From contig NZ_CP109583.1 of the NCBI RefSeq assembly GCF_036250755.1, positions 4,464,001-4,528,000 on the forward strand: a stretch of 64,000 nt of DNA, given 5' to 3'. Under the pieces are notes generated by a model. It was not told the origin of the DNA and searched no databases. It saw only the letters and a program-made list of their open reading frames with translations. A program made the position numbers and the translations under genes. Below, piece by piece: positions 18,913 through 28,467 of the stretch (the first letter of the stretch is position 1; every line of letters starts with the position of its first letter). The stretch comes from Streptomyces uncialis (GTDB lineage: Bacteria; Actinomycetota; Actinomycetes; Streptomycetales; Streptomycetaceae).

Positions 18913-19384
18913 CGCGGGGGCCGGTTCGGAGCGGGTGCGGCGGGATCTGCTCAGCGCGACCGCGCTCGGGGTGTTCCGGCTGAACGGTCAGTTCCTCGCC
19001 GTCTCGGACGAGCTGGCCGCGCCGGCCGGGCTGTCGGCGGCCCGCTGGCAGGTGCTCGGCGCGGTGCTGCGTGAGCCGCTGCCCGTCGCGGGGATCGCCC
19101 GGGTCATGGGCATCACCCGGCAGAGCGTGCAGCGGGTCGCGGACGTCCTCGCGGGTCAGGGCCTCGCCGAGTACGTACCGAACCCGGCGCACCGCCGCGC
19201 GAAGCTGCTGCGGCCCACCGACGCGGGGCGCGCGGCGGTCGCGCTGATCGGTCCGGGGCACGCCCGGCTCGCGGACCGGCTCGCCGCGGAGCTCGGGGAC
19301 GAGGGGTTCGCCGCGGCGGTGCTGTGCCTGGAGCGGTTGTCGGATGCGCTGGGACGGATCTCGGGGGAGGACCCGGCCCCGTAA
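18905..19384 (+). CDS. MarR family transcriptional regulator
   Basis: A 159-residue MarR protein. After an N-terminal dimerisation helix the winged helix-turn-helix runs LSAARWQVLGAVLREPLPVAGIARVMGITRQSVQRVADVLAGQGLAEYVPNPAHRRAKLLRPT, with the wing NPAHRRAK. The GTG at 18905 overlaps the end of the DJ-1 gene by 8 bases, so the pair is one operon, probably repressed by this protein at the inverted repeat 18061-18081. It is followed directly by repeat array D. Confidence 0.92.
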   Translation: MSDAGAGSERVRRDLLSATALGVFRLNGQFLAVSDELAAPAGLSAARWQVLGAVLREPLPVAGIARVMGITRQSVQRVADVLAGQGLAEYVPNPAHRRAKLLRPTDAGRAAVALIGPGHARLADRLAAELGDEGFAAAVLCLERLSDALGRISGEDPAP

Positions 19385-20101
19385 CGGGTCGCCTTCGCTT
19401 GCGCTTGTGAGGTCTCCCCCTGTGCTGGGCGCACTTCGTTGCTGTGCCGTCGCCCGGTGGTTCGCGGTTCCCCGCGGGTCGCCTTCGCTTGCGCTTCCCA
19501 GGTCCGTCCGGCTGGGCGCGATTGTTCCTGTGCCGTCGCTCGGTGGTTTTGCGCAGTTCCCCGCGCCCCTTTGGGGCGCATCCGGCTTGTTCTTCGGGTC
19601 GGTGCCGGTCGGGATTCTCCGTCCTCGATCCGACACGCTCGGTACGACGTCCAGCGGATCTACTGAAGAGCATCGGAGTCTGCGAGCAGAGATTCCCGCC
19701 CACCCCCTCCCGCAGCAGCGCGACTGCACGAGGAGGGGGCTTCCGCACCCGAAGGGCAACGGGAACGGGGCGCCCCCAAAGGGGCGCGGGGAACTGCGCG
19801 AAACGAGGGCAGGCCCGCACCCGAGGAACGACCGCAATGGGGCAGCACCTCAGGGGCGCGGGGAACTGCGCGAGCAACCACGGAGCATCCGCACCCGAAC
19901 GGGAACCGCAAGGGGCGCGACCGAAGGGGCGCGGGGAACTGCGCAACCCTGTCCGACCCGCACAGGGACAAGTGCGCCCAGCCGGACAGACCTCGAAAGC
20001 GCGAGCGAAGGCGACCCGCGGGGAACTGCGCACCCACGGAATACCCGCACGGGAACAGGTACGTCCGGGTGGGGACCCCCAGAAGCGCGAGCGAAGGCGA
20101 C
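19385..20101. repeat. Intergenic repeat array D (non-coding)
   Basis: A convergent gap that begins directly after the marR stop with GGGTCGCCTTCGCTTGCGCTT. The left flank has two GTTCCCCGCG-type units, the last entering the hairpin GCGCCCC-TTT-GGGGCGC (19563-19579). The core follows (19610-19698). On the right are inverted units at about 19780, 19852, 19926 and 20018. The word AAGCGCGAGCGAAGGCGACC occurs at about 19998 and again at the very end, touching the ABC permease stop codon. A second hairpin GCGCCCCC-AAA-GGGGCGC lies at 19770-19787. Confidence 0.9.
19610..19698 (+). repeat. Composite-repeat core, copy 4
   Basis: An 89-base core, plus orientation, with the consensus middle GTCCAGCGGATCTAC. 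Ends are CGGGATTCTC / GAGATTCCCG and the loop of the small hairpin is GA. Confidence 0.92.
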
Positions 20102-21709
20102 CTAGCCGGTACCGAGGTCGCGGCGGCGGAGGCCGGCCAGGCCGCCCGTGACCAGCCCGGCCGCCAGCGCCAGCTGGAGGAGGACGGCTCCCCACCGCAT
20201 CCCCTCCCCGGGCAACCGGGGCAGCCAGCCGAACGGCGAGAGCTCCAGCACCCACGACGGCAGGTCGACCGCGGGCCCGAGCCACCCCACCAGCAGCACC
20301 GCCACCGCGACCCCCCACGCGAGCGGGGCCGCCCGGGGCGACACCCCGGTCAGCAGCACCACGATCCCCCCGAGCACCCACACCGCCGGGACCTGCACCA
20401 GGGCCGCCCCCAGCACCGCCGCGGGGTCCCGCCCGTACCCGAGGGCGAGCCCCGCCCCGCTGAGCAGCATCAGCACCACCGCACCCCCGAACGCGATCAC
20501 GAGGTGGCCCCCGGCCCACCGCACCCGTCCGATCGCCCCCGCGAGAACCGGCTCGGCGCGCCCGGAGGTCTCCTCCCCGTGCGGACGCAGCGCCGACGAG
20601 ACGACGAACAGTGCCGCGACCATCCCGAAGACGGTGGCCATGGTCCCCAGGAACGCGTCGGTGATCCCGGAGGCCCCGCCCATCCGCTGGAGGATCTCCT
20701 GGGTGCTCTCGTTGTTCCCGACGAGGTCCGCCGCACCGGTCGTGATCCCCCCGAACACGATCCCGGCGGCCAGGAACGCCCCGCCCCAGCCGTACAGGCT
20801 CCCCCGCTGGAGCCGCCAGGCCAGGGCCCCGGCCGTGGACAGCGAGCCCACCGCGGGTCCGGGCCGGGTGGGCAGGAAGCTCATACCGAGGTCCCGGCGC
20901 GCGGCCAGCCGGTACGCCACGTACCCCTGGACGAGGACGGCCGCGGCGAACAGCGCGGGCACCCACCAGCGCTCGTCCGCGAAGGCCCGCAGGTTCTCCG
21001 TCCAGCCGAGCGGGGAGAGCCATGTCAGGACGGACGAACCGTCGGCGGTGCCCGAGTCCCCGGCCGCGCGCAGCACGAACGCCGTGCCGAGCGCCCCGGC
21101 GGTCAGCCCCTTCGCGAGCCGTCCGCTCCCGGTGAGCTGCGCGGCGATCGCGGCCGTGGCGGCGAAGAACATCCCGGTGCCGCCGACGCCCAGCCCGAGG
21201 GCCAGTGCCCCGGCCGCGCCCTCGCCGGACAGCCCGGCGGTGATCAGCAGGGCGATCGCCGTATTGGCGACGGCCGCGGCCAGCAGCGTGGCGGTGAGCG
21301 GCGCGCGGCGCCCCACGCGCGCGGCGGAGAGGAGTTCCTGGCGCCCGCTCTCCTCCTCGTCACGGGTGTGCCGGATGACCACGAGCAGGCTCATGACGGC
21401 AGCGAAGAGCGCCGCGAAGACCCCGACGCGCATGACGGTGAGCCCGCCGACGGAGTCGCTGAAGGCGGGCCCGTACATCGCGCGCAGCGAGCTGTTCGTG
21501 GTGATGGACGCGGCGAACTCGGCGCGTTCGGCGGCGGTGTCGTAGAGGTCGCGGACGGGACCGGGGACGCTGAGGACCATGCCGGCGACGGCCAGGACCC
21601 ATACGGGGAGCAGCACCCGGTCGCGGCGCAGCGCCAGCCGCAGGAGGGTCCCCGTACCGGCGAACTCCCCGGCGCCGTGCCCGGCCGTGACGCCGGTGGC
21701 GGCGTTCAC
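20102..21709 (-). CDS. ABC exporter permease (polyketide/multidrug type)
   Basis: A 535-residue polytopic membrane protein with about twelve hydrophobic segments (for example [87 protein letters not shown]). This matches the large permeases of actinobacterial drug-export ABC systems. The GTG at 21709 overlaps the ATPase stop by 4 bases (GTGA). Substrate is unknown. It forms an exporter with the preceding ATPase gene and is probably controlled by the divergent GbsR-like regulator. Confidence 0.9.
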   Translation of the reverse strand: MNAATGVTAGHGAGEFAGTGTLLRLALRRDRVLLPVWVLAVAGMVLSVPGPVRDLYDTAAERAEFAASITTNSSLRAMYGPAFSDSVGGLTVMRVGVFAALFAAVMSLLVVIRHTRDEEESGRQELLSAARVGRRAPLTATLLAAAVANTAIALLITAGLSGEGAAGALALGLGVGGTGMFFAATAAIAAQLTGSGRLAKGLTAGALGTAFVLRAAGDSGTADGSSVLTWLSPLGWTENLRAFADERWWVPALFAAAVLVQGYVAYRLAARRDLGMSFLPTRPGPAVGSLSTAGALAWRLQRGSLYGWGGAFLAAGIVFGGITTGAADLVGNNESTQEILQRMGGASGITDAFLGTMATVFGMVAALFVVSSALRPHGEETSGRAEPVLAGAIGRVRWAGGHLVIAFGGAVVLMLLSGAGLALGYGRDPAAVLGAALVQVPAVWVLGGIVVLLTGVSPRAAPLAWGVAVAVLLVGWLGPAVDLPSWVLELSPFGWLPRLPGEGMRWGAVLLQLALAAGLVTGGLAGLRRRDLGTG

Positions 21710-22626
21710 CGGGTCACCGGCCGCGCGGGCGCGTCCTCGGCGGGCGTGTCCTCGTAGTGGCGCAGGAACAGTTCCTCCAGGGTGGGCGGGGTCGAGGTCA
21801 GCGACCGGACGCCCACGGCGGTGAGGGCCGTGAGGACGCCGTTCAGCTTGTCGGTGTCGACCTGGAGCCGGACGCGGTGGCCCTGGACCTCCACGTCGTG
21901 GACGCCGGGCAGCGCGCCGACGCCCTCGGGCGGCCCCGCGAGGTCGGCGCTGACGCTGGTGCGGGTCAGATGCCGCAGGTCGGCGAGAGAACCCGTCTCG
22001 ACGGTGCGTCCGGCCCGGATGATGCTGACCCGGTCGCAGAGGGTCTCCACCTCGCTGAGGAGGTGCGAGGAGAGCAGGACGGTGCGGCCCCGGTCGCGTT
22101 CCTCGGTGACACAGCGCTGGAAGACCTCCTCCATCAGCGGGTCGAGCCCGGAGGTCGGCTCGTCGAGGATCAGCAGATCGGCGTCGGAGGCGAGGGCGGC
22201 GACCAGGGCGACCTTCTGGCGGTTGCCCTTGGAGTAGGTGCGGCCCTTCTTGGTGGGGTCCAGCTCGAAGCGGTCCAGGAGTTCGGCGCGGCGGGTCCGG
22301 TCGAGGCCGCCGCGCAGCCGTCCCAGCAGGTCGATGACCTCGCCGCCGCTGAGGTTGCGCCACAGGGTCACGTCCCCGGGCACGTAGGCGATCGCGCGGT
22401 GCAGTTCGACGGCGTCCCGCCAGGGGTCGCGGCCCAGGACCTGGACGGCGCCCCCGCCGGCCCGCAGCAGACCGAGGAGCACCCGGATGGTGGTCGACTT
22501 CCCGGCGCCGTTGGGGCCGAGGAAGCCGTGGACCTCGCCCTTCTCGACGTCGAGATCCAGCCCGTCCAGTGCGTGGGTACGGCCGAAGGACTTGTGCAGC
22601 CCCGACACGGTGATGGCCTGAGTCAT
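21706..22626 (-). CDS. ABC transporter ATP-binding protein
   Basis: A 306-residue ATPase of the drug-export (DrrA-like) type. Walker A is GPNGAGKST (37-45) and Walker B with the catalytic Glu is [13 protein letters not shown]. The H-loop lies in [11 protein letters not shown]. The signature motif is degenerate (YSKGNRQK in place of LSGGQ), as is common in this subfamily. The C-terminal third is the usual DrrA-type extension. It is the first gene of a two-gene operon with the permease and is divergent from the regulator gene, sharing a 94-base intergenic region. Confidence 0.94.
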   Translation of the reverse strand: MTQAITVSGLHKSFGRTHALDGLDLDVEKGEVHGFLGPNGAGKSTTIRVLLGLLRAGGGAVQVLGRDPWRDAVELHRAIAYVPGDVTLWRNLSGGEVIDLLGRLRGGLDRTRRAELLDRFELDPTKKGRTYSKGNRQKVALVAALASDADLLILDEPTSGLDPLMEEVFQRCVTEERDRGRTVLLSSHLLSEVETLCDRVSIIRAGRTVETGSLADLRHLTRTSVSADLAGPPEGVGALPGVHDVEVQGHRVRLQVDTDKLNGVLTALTAVGVRSLTSTPPTLEELFLRHYEDTPAEDAPARPVTR

Positions 22627-22720
22627 GCTTCGGAACGTACGCTACATTCAGAAAGTTGTGAAGACAGGAAACCGTATAACCTCCTACCCGGCACGTCTGA
22701 GCAGGGGAGATGATCGGGGC
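22627..22720. promoter_or_regulatory. Shared divergent promoter region, ABC exporter and regulator
   Basis: This 94-base gap is the only place both promoters can lie. Relatively A/T-rich, it holds CATTCAGAAAGTTGTGAAGACAGG-like sequence (22644-22669; the run is split here by position only) and TATAAC at 22675-22680, a good rightward -10 candidate. No clear inverted repeat of operator length was found by eye. Confidence 0.5.
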
Positions 22721-23221
22721 ATGACCGAGCACGACCAGCAGCCGGTGCGTGACGAGGCCAAGGTCTCCCGCTTCATCGAGAACTTCGCCGCACAGCTCGT
22801 GATCGCGGGGATGCCCTCGATGCCCGCCCGGGTCTTCGCGGCGATCCTGTCCTCCGACACGGGGGAACTGACCTCCGCGCAGCTCGGCGAGCAGCTCCGG
22901 GTGAGCCCCGCCGGGGTGTCGGGCGCGGTGCGGTACCTGTCGCAGCAGCACATGGTGACCCGCCGCCGCGAACCCGGTTCGCGGCGCGAGCGGTACGTGG
23001 TGCAGGGCACCCAGTGGTTCCAGGCGCTGACCAACCGCGACGCGGTGCTGAAGCGGTGGGCGGAGGCCATGCGGGAGGGCGTGGCCAGCCTGGGACCCGA
23101 GACCCCCGCGGGGCGGCGGATGGCCGAGACGCAGATGTTCTTCGAGTTCCTGGAGGCGGAACTGGCGGACCTCATGGAACGCTGGGACGCTCGCCGCAGG
23201 GCTTTGGGCTTCAGCGACTGA
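22721..23221 (+). CDS. GbsR/MarR-type transcriptional regulator
   Basis: A 166-residue winged helix-turn-helix regulator: FAAQLVIAGMPSMPARVFAAIL, then LTSAQLGEQLRVSPAGVSGAVRYLSQQHMVTRRREPG as the DNA-binding part, and a C-terminal helical dimer domain. The GMPxMPxRVFxxIL start is characteristic of the GbsR-like group often placed beside DrrAB-type exporters. The ATG at 22721 has GGGGAGA about 11 bases upstream. Being divergent from the ABC operon, it most likely represses it. Confidence 0.9.
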   Translation: MTEHDQQPVRDEAKVSRFIENFAAQLVIAGMPSMPARVFAAILSSDTGELTSAQLGEQLRVSPAGVSGAVRYLSQQHMVTRRREPGSRRERYVVQGTQWFQALTNRDAVLKRWAEAMREGVASLGPETPAGRRMAETQMFFEFLEAELADLMERWDARRRALGFSD

Positions 23222-23886
23222 TCGCCTTCGCTCCCGCTTCTGGGGTTCCCCACCTGGACGTACCTGTCCCTGTGCGGGTCGCCCGTGGGTGCGCAGTTCC
23301 CCGCGGGTCGCCTTCGCTCGCGCTTTCGAGGTCTGTCCGGCTGGGCGCACCTGTTCCCTGCGCGGGTCGGACGGGGGTGCGCAGTTCCCCGCGCCCCTGA
23401 GGTCGCGCCCCTTGCGGTTCCCGTTCGGGTGCGGATGGCCCTTGGTTGCTCGCGCAGTTCCCCGCGCCCCTGAGGTGCTGCCCCCTTGCGGTCGCTCTCC
23501 GGGTGCGGGTCGCCCTCGTTTTTGCGCAGTTCCCCGCGCCCCTTTGGGGGCGCCCACCTGGGGCTGCCGTCAGGGTGCGGGCTGTCAGCGACCGGGGTCG
23601 GGGTTCAACCACCCTCCTCGCGGACTCGCCCGGCTACCGAAGGGGGTGGGCGGGAATCTCTGCCCGCAGACTCCGATGCTCTTCAGTAGCTCCGCTGGAC
23701 GTCGTACCGAGCGTGTCGGATCGAGGACGGAGAATCCCGACCGGCACCGACCCGAAGAACCAGCAGATGGCGCCCCGATAGGGGCGCGGGGAACTGCGCA
23801 AACCCACCGAGCGACGGCACATGAACGGAGTGCGTCCAGCCGGACAGACCTAGGAAGCGCAAGCGAAGGCGACCCACCGGGAAACC
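23222..23886. repeat. Intergenic repeat array E (non-coding)
   Basis: A convergent gap. The left flank has four GCGCAGTTCCCCGCG units (about 23291, 23378, 23452 and 23525), the last forming GCGCCCC-TTT-GGGGGCGC. A minus-oriented core lies at 23651-23739, with the conserved core-proximal hairpin (GCGCCCC-GATA-GGGGCGC) on its right at 23770-23787. One inverted unit follows. AAGCGCAAGCGAAGGCGACC lies at about 23856 and a shorter GCGAGCGAAGGCGG at the very end, touching the stop of the next gene. Confidence 0.9.
23651..23739 (-). repeat. Composite-repeat core, copy 5
   Basis: An 89-base core, minus orientation, consensus middle. Read in its own orientation the small hairpin is TCTGC-GG-GCAGA, the same loop variant as copies 1 and 8. 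Confidence 0.92.
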
Positions 23887-24723
23887 TCAGGGCGCGAGCG
23901 AAGGCGGAAGCGTCAGGGACCAGCCCCCGGGGTGGGAGACCCAGGTACGGCGCCGCACCGGCCCGACCGAGGTCGCGTCGGACCGGTACCGGAAATCCGT
24001 ACCGGACACACTCACCGTACGGGCACGAGCCTTCAGCGTCCGCGAAGCCGCCCCCACCGAGACCGGCCGCACCTCCACCTCCGCCAGCCCCTCCCCCGGC
24101 GCGACACTCACCGTCTCGACCGCCCGGTCGAGATCGACCAGCGTCACCCCGTCCACCTCGACCCGCAGCCGGAGCGGCCCGGACACACCACCGTGGGCCA
24201 CCGAGGGCGCGGCCCCCGCCCCGCGGACCTTCCGCACCAGCGCCCGGCACGACCGCACCCACCCGGGCGCGCCCCCTCCGGCCACCCCGGCAGGGGCCCC
24301 GCAGGGAATCCGCAGCCCGCCGAGCACGACCCCGTCGCTGTCGTCCACGAGCAGGTCGAGCCGCCGCCCGGCCCCGTCCAGCACGGCCCGCGCCGCGGCG
24401 ACCGCCCCGGTCGGCACCCCGAGGGACTTGGCCAGCGAGACCTCACCGCCCACCGGCACCAGGGCCAGCACGGTCGTGGCCAGTTCCCGGTCCCGGTGCA
24501 GCAGGGTCACCGCCCGCAGCAGGGCGCGGTCGTCGCCCACCACGACCGGCCGCCTGCTGCCCCGCCGGGCGAGCGCGCGGGCGAACTCCTCCGGGCTGTC
24601 CGGCAGGCACACCTTCAGCGTCGCACCCGCGCTGAGCACGTCTTTCGCGATCCGGACCGACTCCCCGTCGTGGCGCCGGGCGACCGGATCGACAAGGACC
24701 ATTAGCTGGTCGGAAACCGACAC
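23887..24723 (-). CDS. Diacylglycerol kinase-like (DAGK/lipid kinase family) protein
   Basis: A 278-residue protein related to the diacylglycerol/sphingosine kinase family. It has DQLMVLVDPVARRHDGESVRIAKDVL, then PVVVGDDRALLRAVTLLHRDRELATTVLALVPVG. The last corresponds to the family's GGDGT nucleotide loop, but here it reads GDDRAL, so the canonical GGDGT is missing and activity is doubtful. The C-terminal half is beta-rich. The GTG at 24723 gives the start MSVSDQL; residues upstream of it look non-coding. It is divergent from purA. Calling it a functional kinase would be inference. Confidence 0.75.
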   Translation of the reverse strand: MSVSDQLMVLVDPVARRHDGESVRIAKDVLSAGATLKVCLPDSPEEFARALARRGSRRPVVVGDDRALLRAVTLLHRDRELATTVLALVPVGGEVSLAKSLGVPTGAVAAARAVLDGAGRRLDLLVDDSDGVVLGGLRIPCGAPAGVAGGGAPGWVRSCRALVRKVRGAGAAPSVAHGGVSGPLRLRVEVDGVTLVDLDRAVETVSVAPGEGLAEVEVRPVSVGAASRTLKARARTVSVSGTDFRYRSDATSVGPVRRRTWVSHPGGWSLTLPPSLAP

Positions 24724-24762
24724 CTCGGTCCTGCCTCGCTTCCTCGGGTAGCATCTTTGTGC

Positions 24763-24794
24763 AAGAGCCCCTTGCGCTATTGCGCCAGGGGCTT
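24763..24794. terminator. Hairpin between the DAGK-like gene and purA
   Basis: A strong stem (AGCCCCT-GCGC arms with one T/C mismatch, loop TATT). Since it lies between two divergent gene starts it is not an ordinary 3' terminator. It may sit in the purA 5' leader and act as an attenuator, or insulate the two promoters. Confidence 0.5.
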
Positions 24795-24908
24795 CGTCTA
24801 TTCCGGGGCACCGGTCCGACGGGTATTGCGGCCGACAAGGGTCGCCGGGGTGTGCGACACGTACGCCCCTGACCCTGGACATGCCCCGCCCGGAAGGGGT
24901 GTACGCCT

Positions 24909-26192
24909 GTGCCCGCACTTGTGCTGCTCGGTGCTCAGTGGGGTGACGAGGGCAAGGGGAAGGCCACCGACCTGCTCGGTGGCTCGGTCGATTATGTGGT
25001 GCGCTACCAGGGCGGCAACAACGCCGGTCACACGGTCGTCGTAGGCGACCAGAAGTACGCGCTCCATCTGCTCCCCTCCGGAATCCTGTCCCCGGACTGT
25101 GTGCCCGTGATCGGCAACGGCGTGGTCGTGGACCCGTCGGTCCTGCTCTCCGAGCTGAGCGGTCTCAACGACCGTGGCGTCGACACGTCCAAGCTGCTGA
25201 TCAGTGGTAACGCTCATATCATCACCCCGTTCAACGTCACCGTCGACAAGGTGACGGAACGCTTCCTCGGCAAGCGCAAGATCGGTACGACGGGACGCGG
25301 TATCGGCCCGACCTACGCGGACAAGATCAACCGCGTGGGCATCCGGGTCCAGGACCTCTACGACGAGTCGATCCTCACGCAGAAGGTCGAGGCGGCCCTC
25401 GACTTCAAGAACCAGGTCCTCGCCAAGCTCTACAACCGCCGGGCGATCTCCGTCGCCCAGGTCGTCGAGGAGCTGCTGGGTTACGCGGACCAGATCGAGG
25501 GCTTCGTCGCCGATACGACGCTGATCCTCAACAACGCGCTCGACGAGGACAAGGTCGTCCTGTTCGAGGGCGGCCAGGGCACCCTCCTGGACATCGACCA
25601 CGGCACGTATCCCTTCGTGACCTCGTCCAACCCGACGGCGGGCGGCGCGTGCACCGGGGCCGGGGTCGGCCCCACGAAGATCAGCCGGGTGATCGGCATC
25701 CTCAAGGCGTACACGACGCGGGTGGGCGCCGGACCGTTCCCGACCGAGCTGTTCGACGCGGACGGCGAGGCGCTGCGGCGCATCGGCGGCGAGCGCGGGG
25801 TGACCACCGGCCGGGACCGCCGCTGCGGCTGGTTCGACGCGGTCATCGCGCGGTACGCGACCCGGGTCAACGGCCTCACGGACTTCTTCCTGACCAAGCT
25901 GGACGTGCTCACCGGCTGGGAGCAGATCCCGGTCTGTGTCGCGTACGAGATCGACGGCAAGCGCGTCGAGGAGCTGCCGTACTCGCAGACGGACTTCCAC
26001 CACGCGAAGCCCGTCTACGAGAACCTGCCCGGCTGGTCCGAGGACATCACCGGCGCGAAGTCCTTCTCCGACCTGCCGAAGAACGCGCAGGCCTATGTGA
26101 AGGCGCTGGAGGAGATGTCCGGCGCGCCGATCTCCGCGATCGGTGTGGGTCCGGGCCGGGACGAGACGATCCAGATCAACTCGTTCCTGTAG
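24909..26192 (+). CDS. purA: Adenylosuccinate synthetase
   Basis: A 427-residue enzyme joining IMP and aspartate with GTP to make adenylosuccinate, the committed step to AMP. Motifs are GDEGKGK (12-18), NNAGHTVV with the catalytic His, [14 protein letters not shown], and [14 protein letters not shown]. Length is normal. The GTG at 24909 is preceded by GAAGGGG at about 9 bases. It is monocistronic: a divergent gene lies upstream and a very strong hairpin follows 30 bases after the stop. Confidence 0.98.
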   Translation: MPALVLLGAQWGDEGKGKATDLLGGSVDYVVRYQGGNNAGHTVVVGDQKYALHLLPSGILSPDCVPVIGNGVVVDPSVLLSELSGLNDRGVDTSKLLISGNAHIITPFNVTVDKVTERFLGKRKIGTTGRGIGPTYADKINRVGIRVQDLYDESILTQKVEAALDFKNQVLAKLYNRRAISVAQVVEELLGYADQIEGFVADTTLILNNALDEDKVVLFEGGQGTLLDIDHGTYPFVTSSNPTAGGACTGAGVGPTKISRVIGILKAYTTRVGAGPFPTELFDADGEALRRIGGERGVTTGRDRRCGWFDAVIARYATRVNGLTDFFLTKLDVLTGWEQIPVCVAYEIDGKRVEELPYSQTDFHHAKPVYENLPGWSEDITGAKSFSDLPKNAQAYVKALEEMSGAPISAIGVGPGRDETIQINSFL

Positions 26193-26221
26193 TCATCCGG
26201 CAGCTGACCGGCGGCTGGTCC

Positions 26222-26266
26222 CGTCGCGCCCCTTGGCCGATCACTGATCGGCCAAGGGGCGCGACG
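26222..26266. terminator. purA terminator, 22-bp perfect hairpin
   Basis: Two perfectly complementary 22-base arms (starting CGTCGCGCCCCTTGGCCGAT) around a single-base centre at 26244, 30 bases after the purA stop. No T-run follows, as is usual for Streptomyces terminators. Being a near-perfect palindrome it can act in both directions. Confidence 0.85.
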
Positions 26267-26318
26267 CGTTCACCGCGGTGTTCTGTCGCGCCGCGTGGAC
26301 CGCCGCTACCGTGCCGTC

Positions 26319-27206
26319 ATGACGACGGAGCCCGTGCCCGAGCGTTCCCTGTCCGTACTGGAGGCCGCCTGCCGGGCGGCGGGGTTCGACCCGGCGGGGG
26401 CGGTGCCGGTGCGGCTCGCCGAGAACGAGGTCTGGCGGCTGCCGGGGCGGGTCGTCGTACGGATCGTCCGGCCCGGCCAGGAGGTGTCCGCCGCCCGGGA
26501 GATACGGGTCGCCCACTGGCTCGCCGGTCACGGGGTGCCCGCGGTGCGTCCGCTCGCGGTGCCGCAGCCGGTCGACGCGCTCGGGCACCCCGCGACGTTC
26601 TGGGAGCAGCTGCCCCCGCACACCCGGGGCACCACCGAGGACGTGGTCGGGCTCCTCAAACAGCTCCACGCGCTGCCCGTGCCGGACGGTATCGGGCTCG
26701 CGCCGCTCGATCCCTTCGTACGGCTTCCCGAGCGGATCGACACGGGGGGTGGCCTGTCGGCGGACGACCGGGACTGGTTACGGGGGCGGCTCGCGGAGCT
26801 GCGCGAGCGGTGGGCGGGGCTGCCGCCGGGGCTCCCCCACTGTGTGATCCACGGTGACGCGTGGATCGGGAACGTCGCGCGGACACCGCGGGCCGTACTG
26901 CTCGACTTCGAGCGGGTGTCGGTGGGGCCGCCGGAGTGGGACCTGGTCGGGACGGCGGCGAAGATCGGCACCACGGGGACGGTGACGGCGGCGGAGTACG
27001 AGGCGTTCTGCGGGGCGTACGGGGTGGATGTCATGGAGTGGGGCGGGTACGGGGTGCTGGCCGCGGTGCGGGAACTCCGTATGGTCGGGGCGGCGGTGGG
27101 GTACGCGGCGCGGTGGCCCTCTTGGCGGGGGCGCGCGCAGTATCGCGTGGACTGCCTCCGCGGCAGGGTGGGCCCCCGCCCCTGGAACTGGCCCCCCATC
27201 CTCTGA
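26319..27206 (+). CDS. Aminoglycoside phosphotransferase (APH) family protein
   Basis: A 295-residue kinase-like protein. Features are the N-lobe VWRLPGRVVVRIVRPGQ, the catalytic Brenner loop HCVIHGDAWIGNV, and the metal-binding LLDFERVSVGPPEWDLV. APH-fold enzymes phosphorylate small hydroxyl compounds or antibiotics; nothing shows aminoglycosides as substrate. The ATG at 26319 is preceded at 26308 by TACCGT, about 6 bases upstream, and lacks a Shine-Dalgarno. This fits a leaderless transcript, a common pattern in Streptomyces. Confidence 0.88.
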   Translation: MTTEPVPERSLSVLEAACRAAGFDPAGAVPVRLAENEVWRLPGRVVVRIVRPGQEVSAAREIRVAHWLAGHGVPAVRPLAVPQPVDALGHPATFWEQLPPHTRGTTEDVVGLLKQLHALPVPDGIGLAPLDPFVRLPERIDTGGGLSADDRDWLRGRLAELRERWAGLPPGLPHCVIHGDAWIGNVARTPRAVLLDFERVSVGPPEWDLVGTAAKIGTTGTVTAAEYEAFCGAYGVDVMEWGGYGVLAAVRELRMVGAAVGYAARWPSWRGRAQYRVDCLRGRVGPRPWNWPPIL

Positions 27207-27780
27207 CGCCCCCCGGCCCCCGGGTTTCTTGTGCTGGACGCAGTTCGTTCCCGCACAGGTCGTTCGTGGGGTGCGCAGTTCCCCGCGCCCCTTTGGGGCG
27301 CACCCGGCCGGTTCTTCGGGTCGGTGCCGGTCGGGATTCTCCGTCCTCGATCCGACACGCTCGGTACGACGTCCATCGGAGCTACTGAAGAGCATCGGAG
27401 TCTGCGAGCAGAGATTCCCGCCCACCCCCTCCCGCAGCAGCGCGACCGCACGAGGAAGAGGGTGAAACACAACCTCAGGAGGCTGAAGCGCCCCCAAGGG
27501 GCGCGGGGAACTGCGCAAAAGACGAGGGCGGACCCGCACCCGAACAGCGACCGCAAGGGGGCAGCACCTCAGGGGCGCGGGGAACTGCGCACCCACGGAC
27601 GTACCCGCACAGGAACAGGTACGCGCAGGTGGGGAACCCCAGGGACGCGAGCAAAGGCGACCTGCGGGGAACTGCGCACCCACGGACGTACCCGCACCGG
27701 AACAGGTACGCCCAGGTGGACAGACCCCGGGGCGACCGGGAGACGGCCGGGCGTGAGGGCTCGGGGACTCCCGGGTGGGG
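27207..27780. repeat. Intergenic repeat array F (non-coding)
   Basis: A convergent gap. One left-hand unit (about 27273) enters the hairpin GCGCCCC-TTT-GGGGCGC (27285-27301). The core is 27332-27420. Right-hand inverted units lie at about 27497, 27572 and 27665. A block GGGACGCGAGCAAAGGCGACC lies near 27649. The unique sequence between array and response-regulator stop is under 60 bases. Confidence 0.9.
27332..27420 (+). repeat. Composite-repeat core, copy 6
   Basis: An 89-base core, plus orientation, differing from copy 7 by a single base in the middle (CCATCGGAG instead of CCAGCGGAG). Confidence 0.92.
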
Positions 27781-28467
27781 CTACGTCGGGGTCACCAATC
27801 GGGCCTCGTACGCGAACACCGCCGCCTGCGTCCGGTCCCGCAGCCCCAGCTTCACCAGCACCCTGCTGACATGCGTCTTGATCGTGGACTCCGCGACCAC
27901 GAGCCGTGACGCGATCTCCGCGTTGGACAGCCCCTGCGCGATCAGCACCAGCACCTCCGTCTCCCGCTCCGTCAGCTCCCCGTACGCCGCCTGCGTGACC
28001 GCCGGCACCCGCGGCTCCGCGGCCAGCTTCGAGAACTCCGTGATGAGCCGCCGCGTCACGCTCGGCGCGAGCAGCGCCTCGCCGGACGCCACGATCCGCA
28101 CGCCCTCCGCGAGCTGCCGCGCCGACGCGTCCTTGAGCAGGAACCCGGACGCCCCGGCCCGCAGCGCCTGGTACACGTACTCGTCGAGGTCGAACGTCGT
28201 CAGGACGAGGACCTTCGCCCCGCCGTCCGCCGCGACGATCTCCCGGGTCGCGTCGATCCCGTTCAGCTCGGGCATCCGGATGTCCATCAGGACGACGTCC
28301 GGCGACAGTTCCCGGACCCGGCTCACGGCCTCCCGGCCGTTCACCGCCTCGCCCACCACCTCGATGTCGGGCATCGCGTTCAGCAGCACCGAGAAGCCCT
28401 CACGGACCATGATCTGGTCGTCGACGATCAGCACCCGGACGGGCGCCCCGCCGGTCCGCGCGTTCAC
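27781..28467 (-). CDS. NarL/FixJ-type response regulator
   Basis: A 228-residue response regulator. The receiver domain has Asp16/Asp17, the phosphoacceptor Asp62 ([13 protein letters not shown]), the switch Thr region LVLTTFD and Lys112 (FLLKDAS). The LuxR-type DNA-binding domain follows ([48 protein letters not shown], with a minor wording difference in the first residues). Its start overlaps the kinase stop by 4 bases. The two form a classical two-component pair; signal and targets are unknown. Confidence 0.95.
   Translation of the reverse strand: [228 protein letters not shown]

Noticed and set aside
20102..23557. One 1151-codon minus-strand protein joining repeat-array sequence, regulator antisense and ABC permease
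   Set aside because: Only the last 535 codons code for the permease; the overlap GTGA with the ATPase gene fixes the start at 21709.
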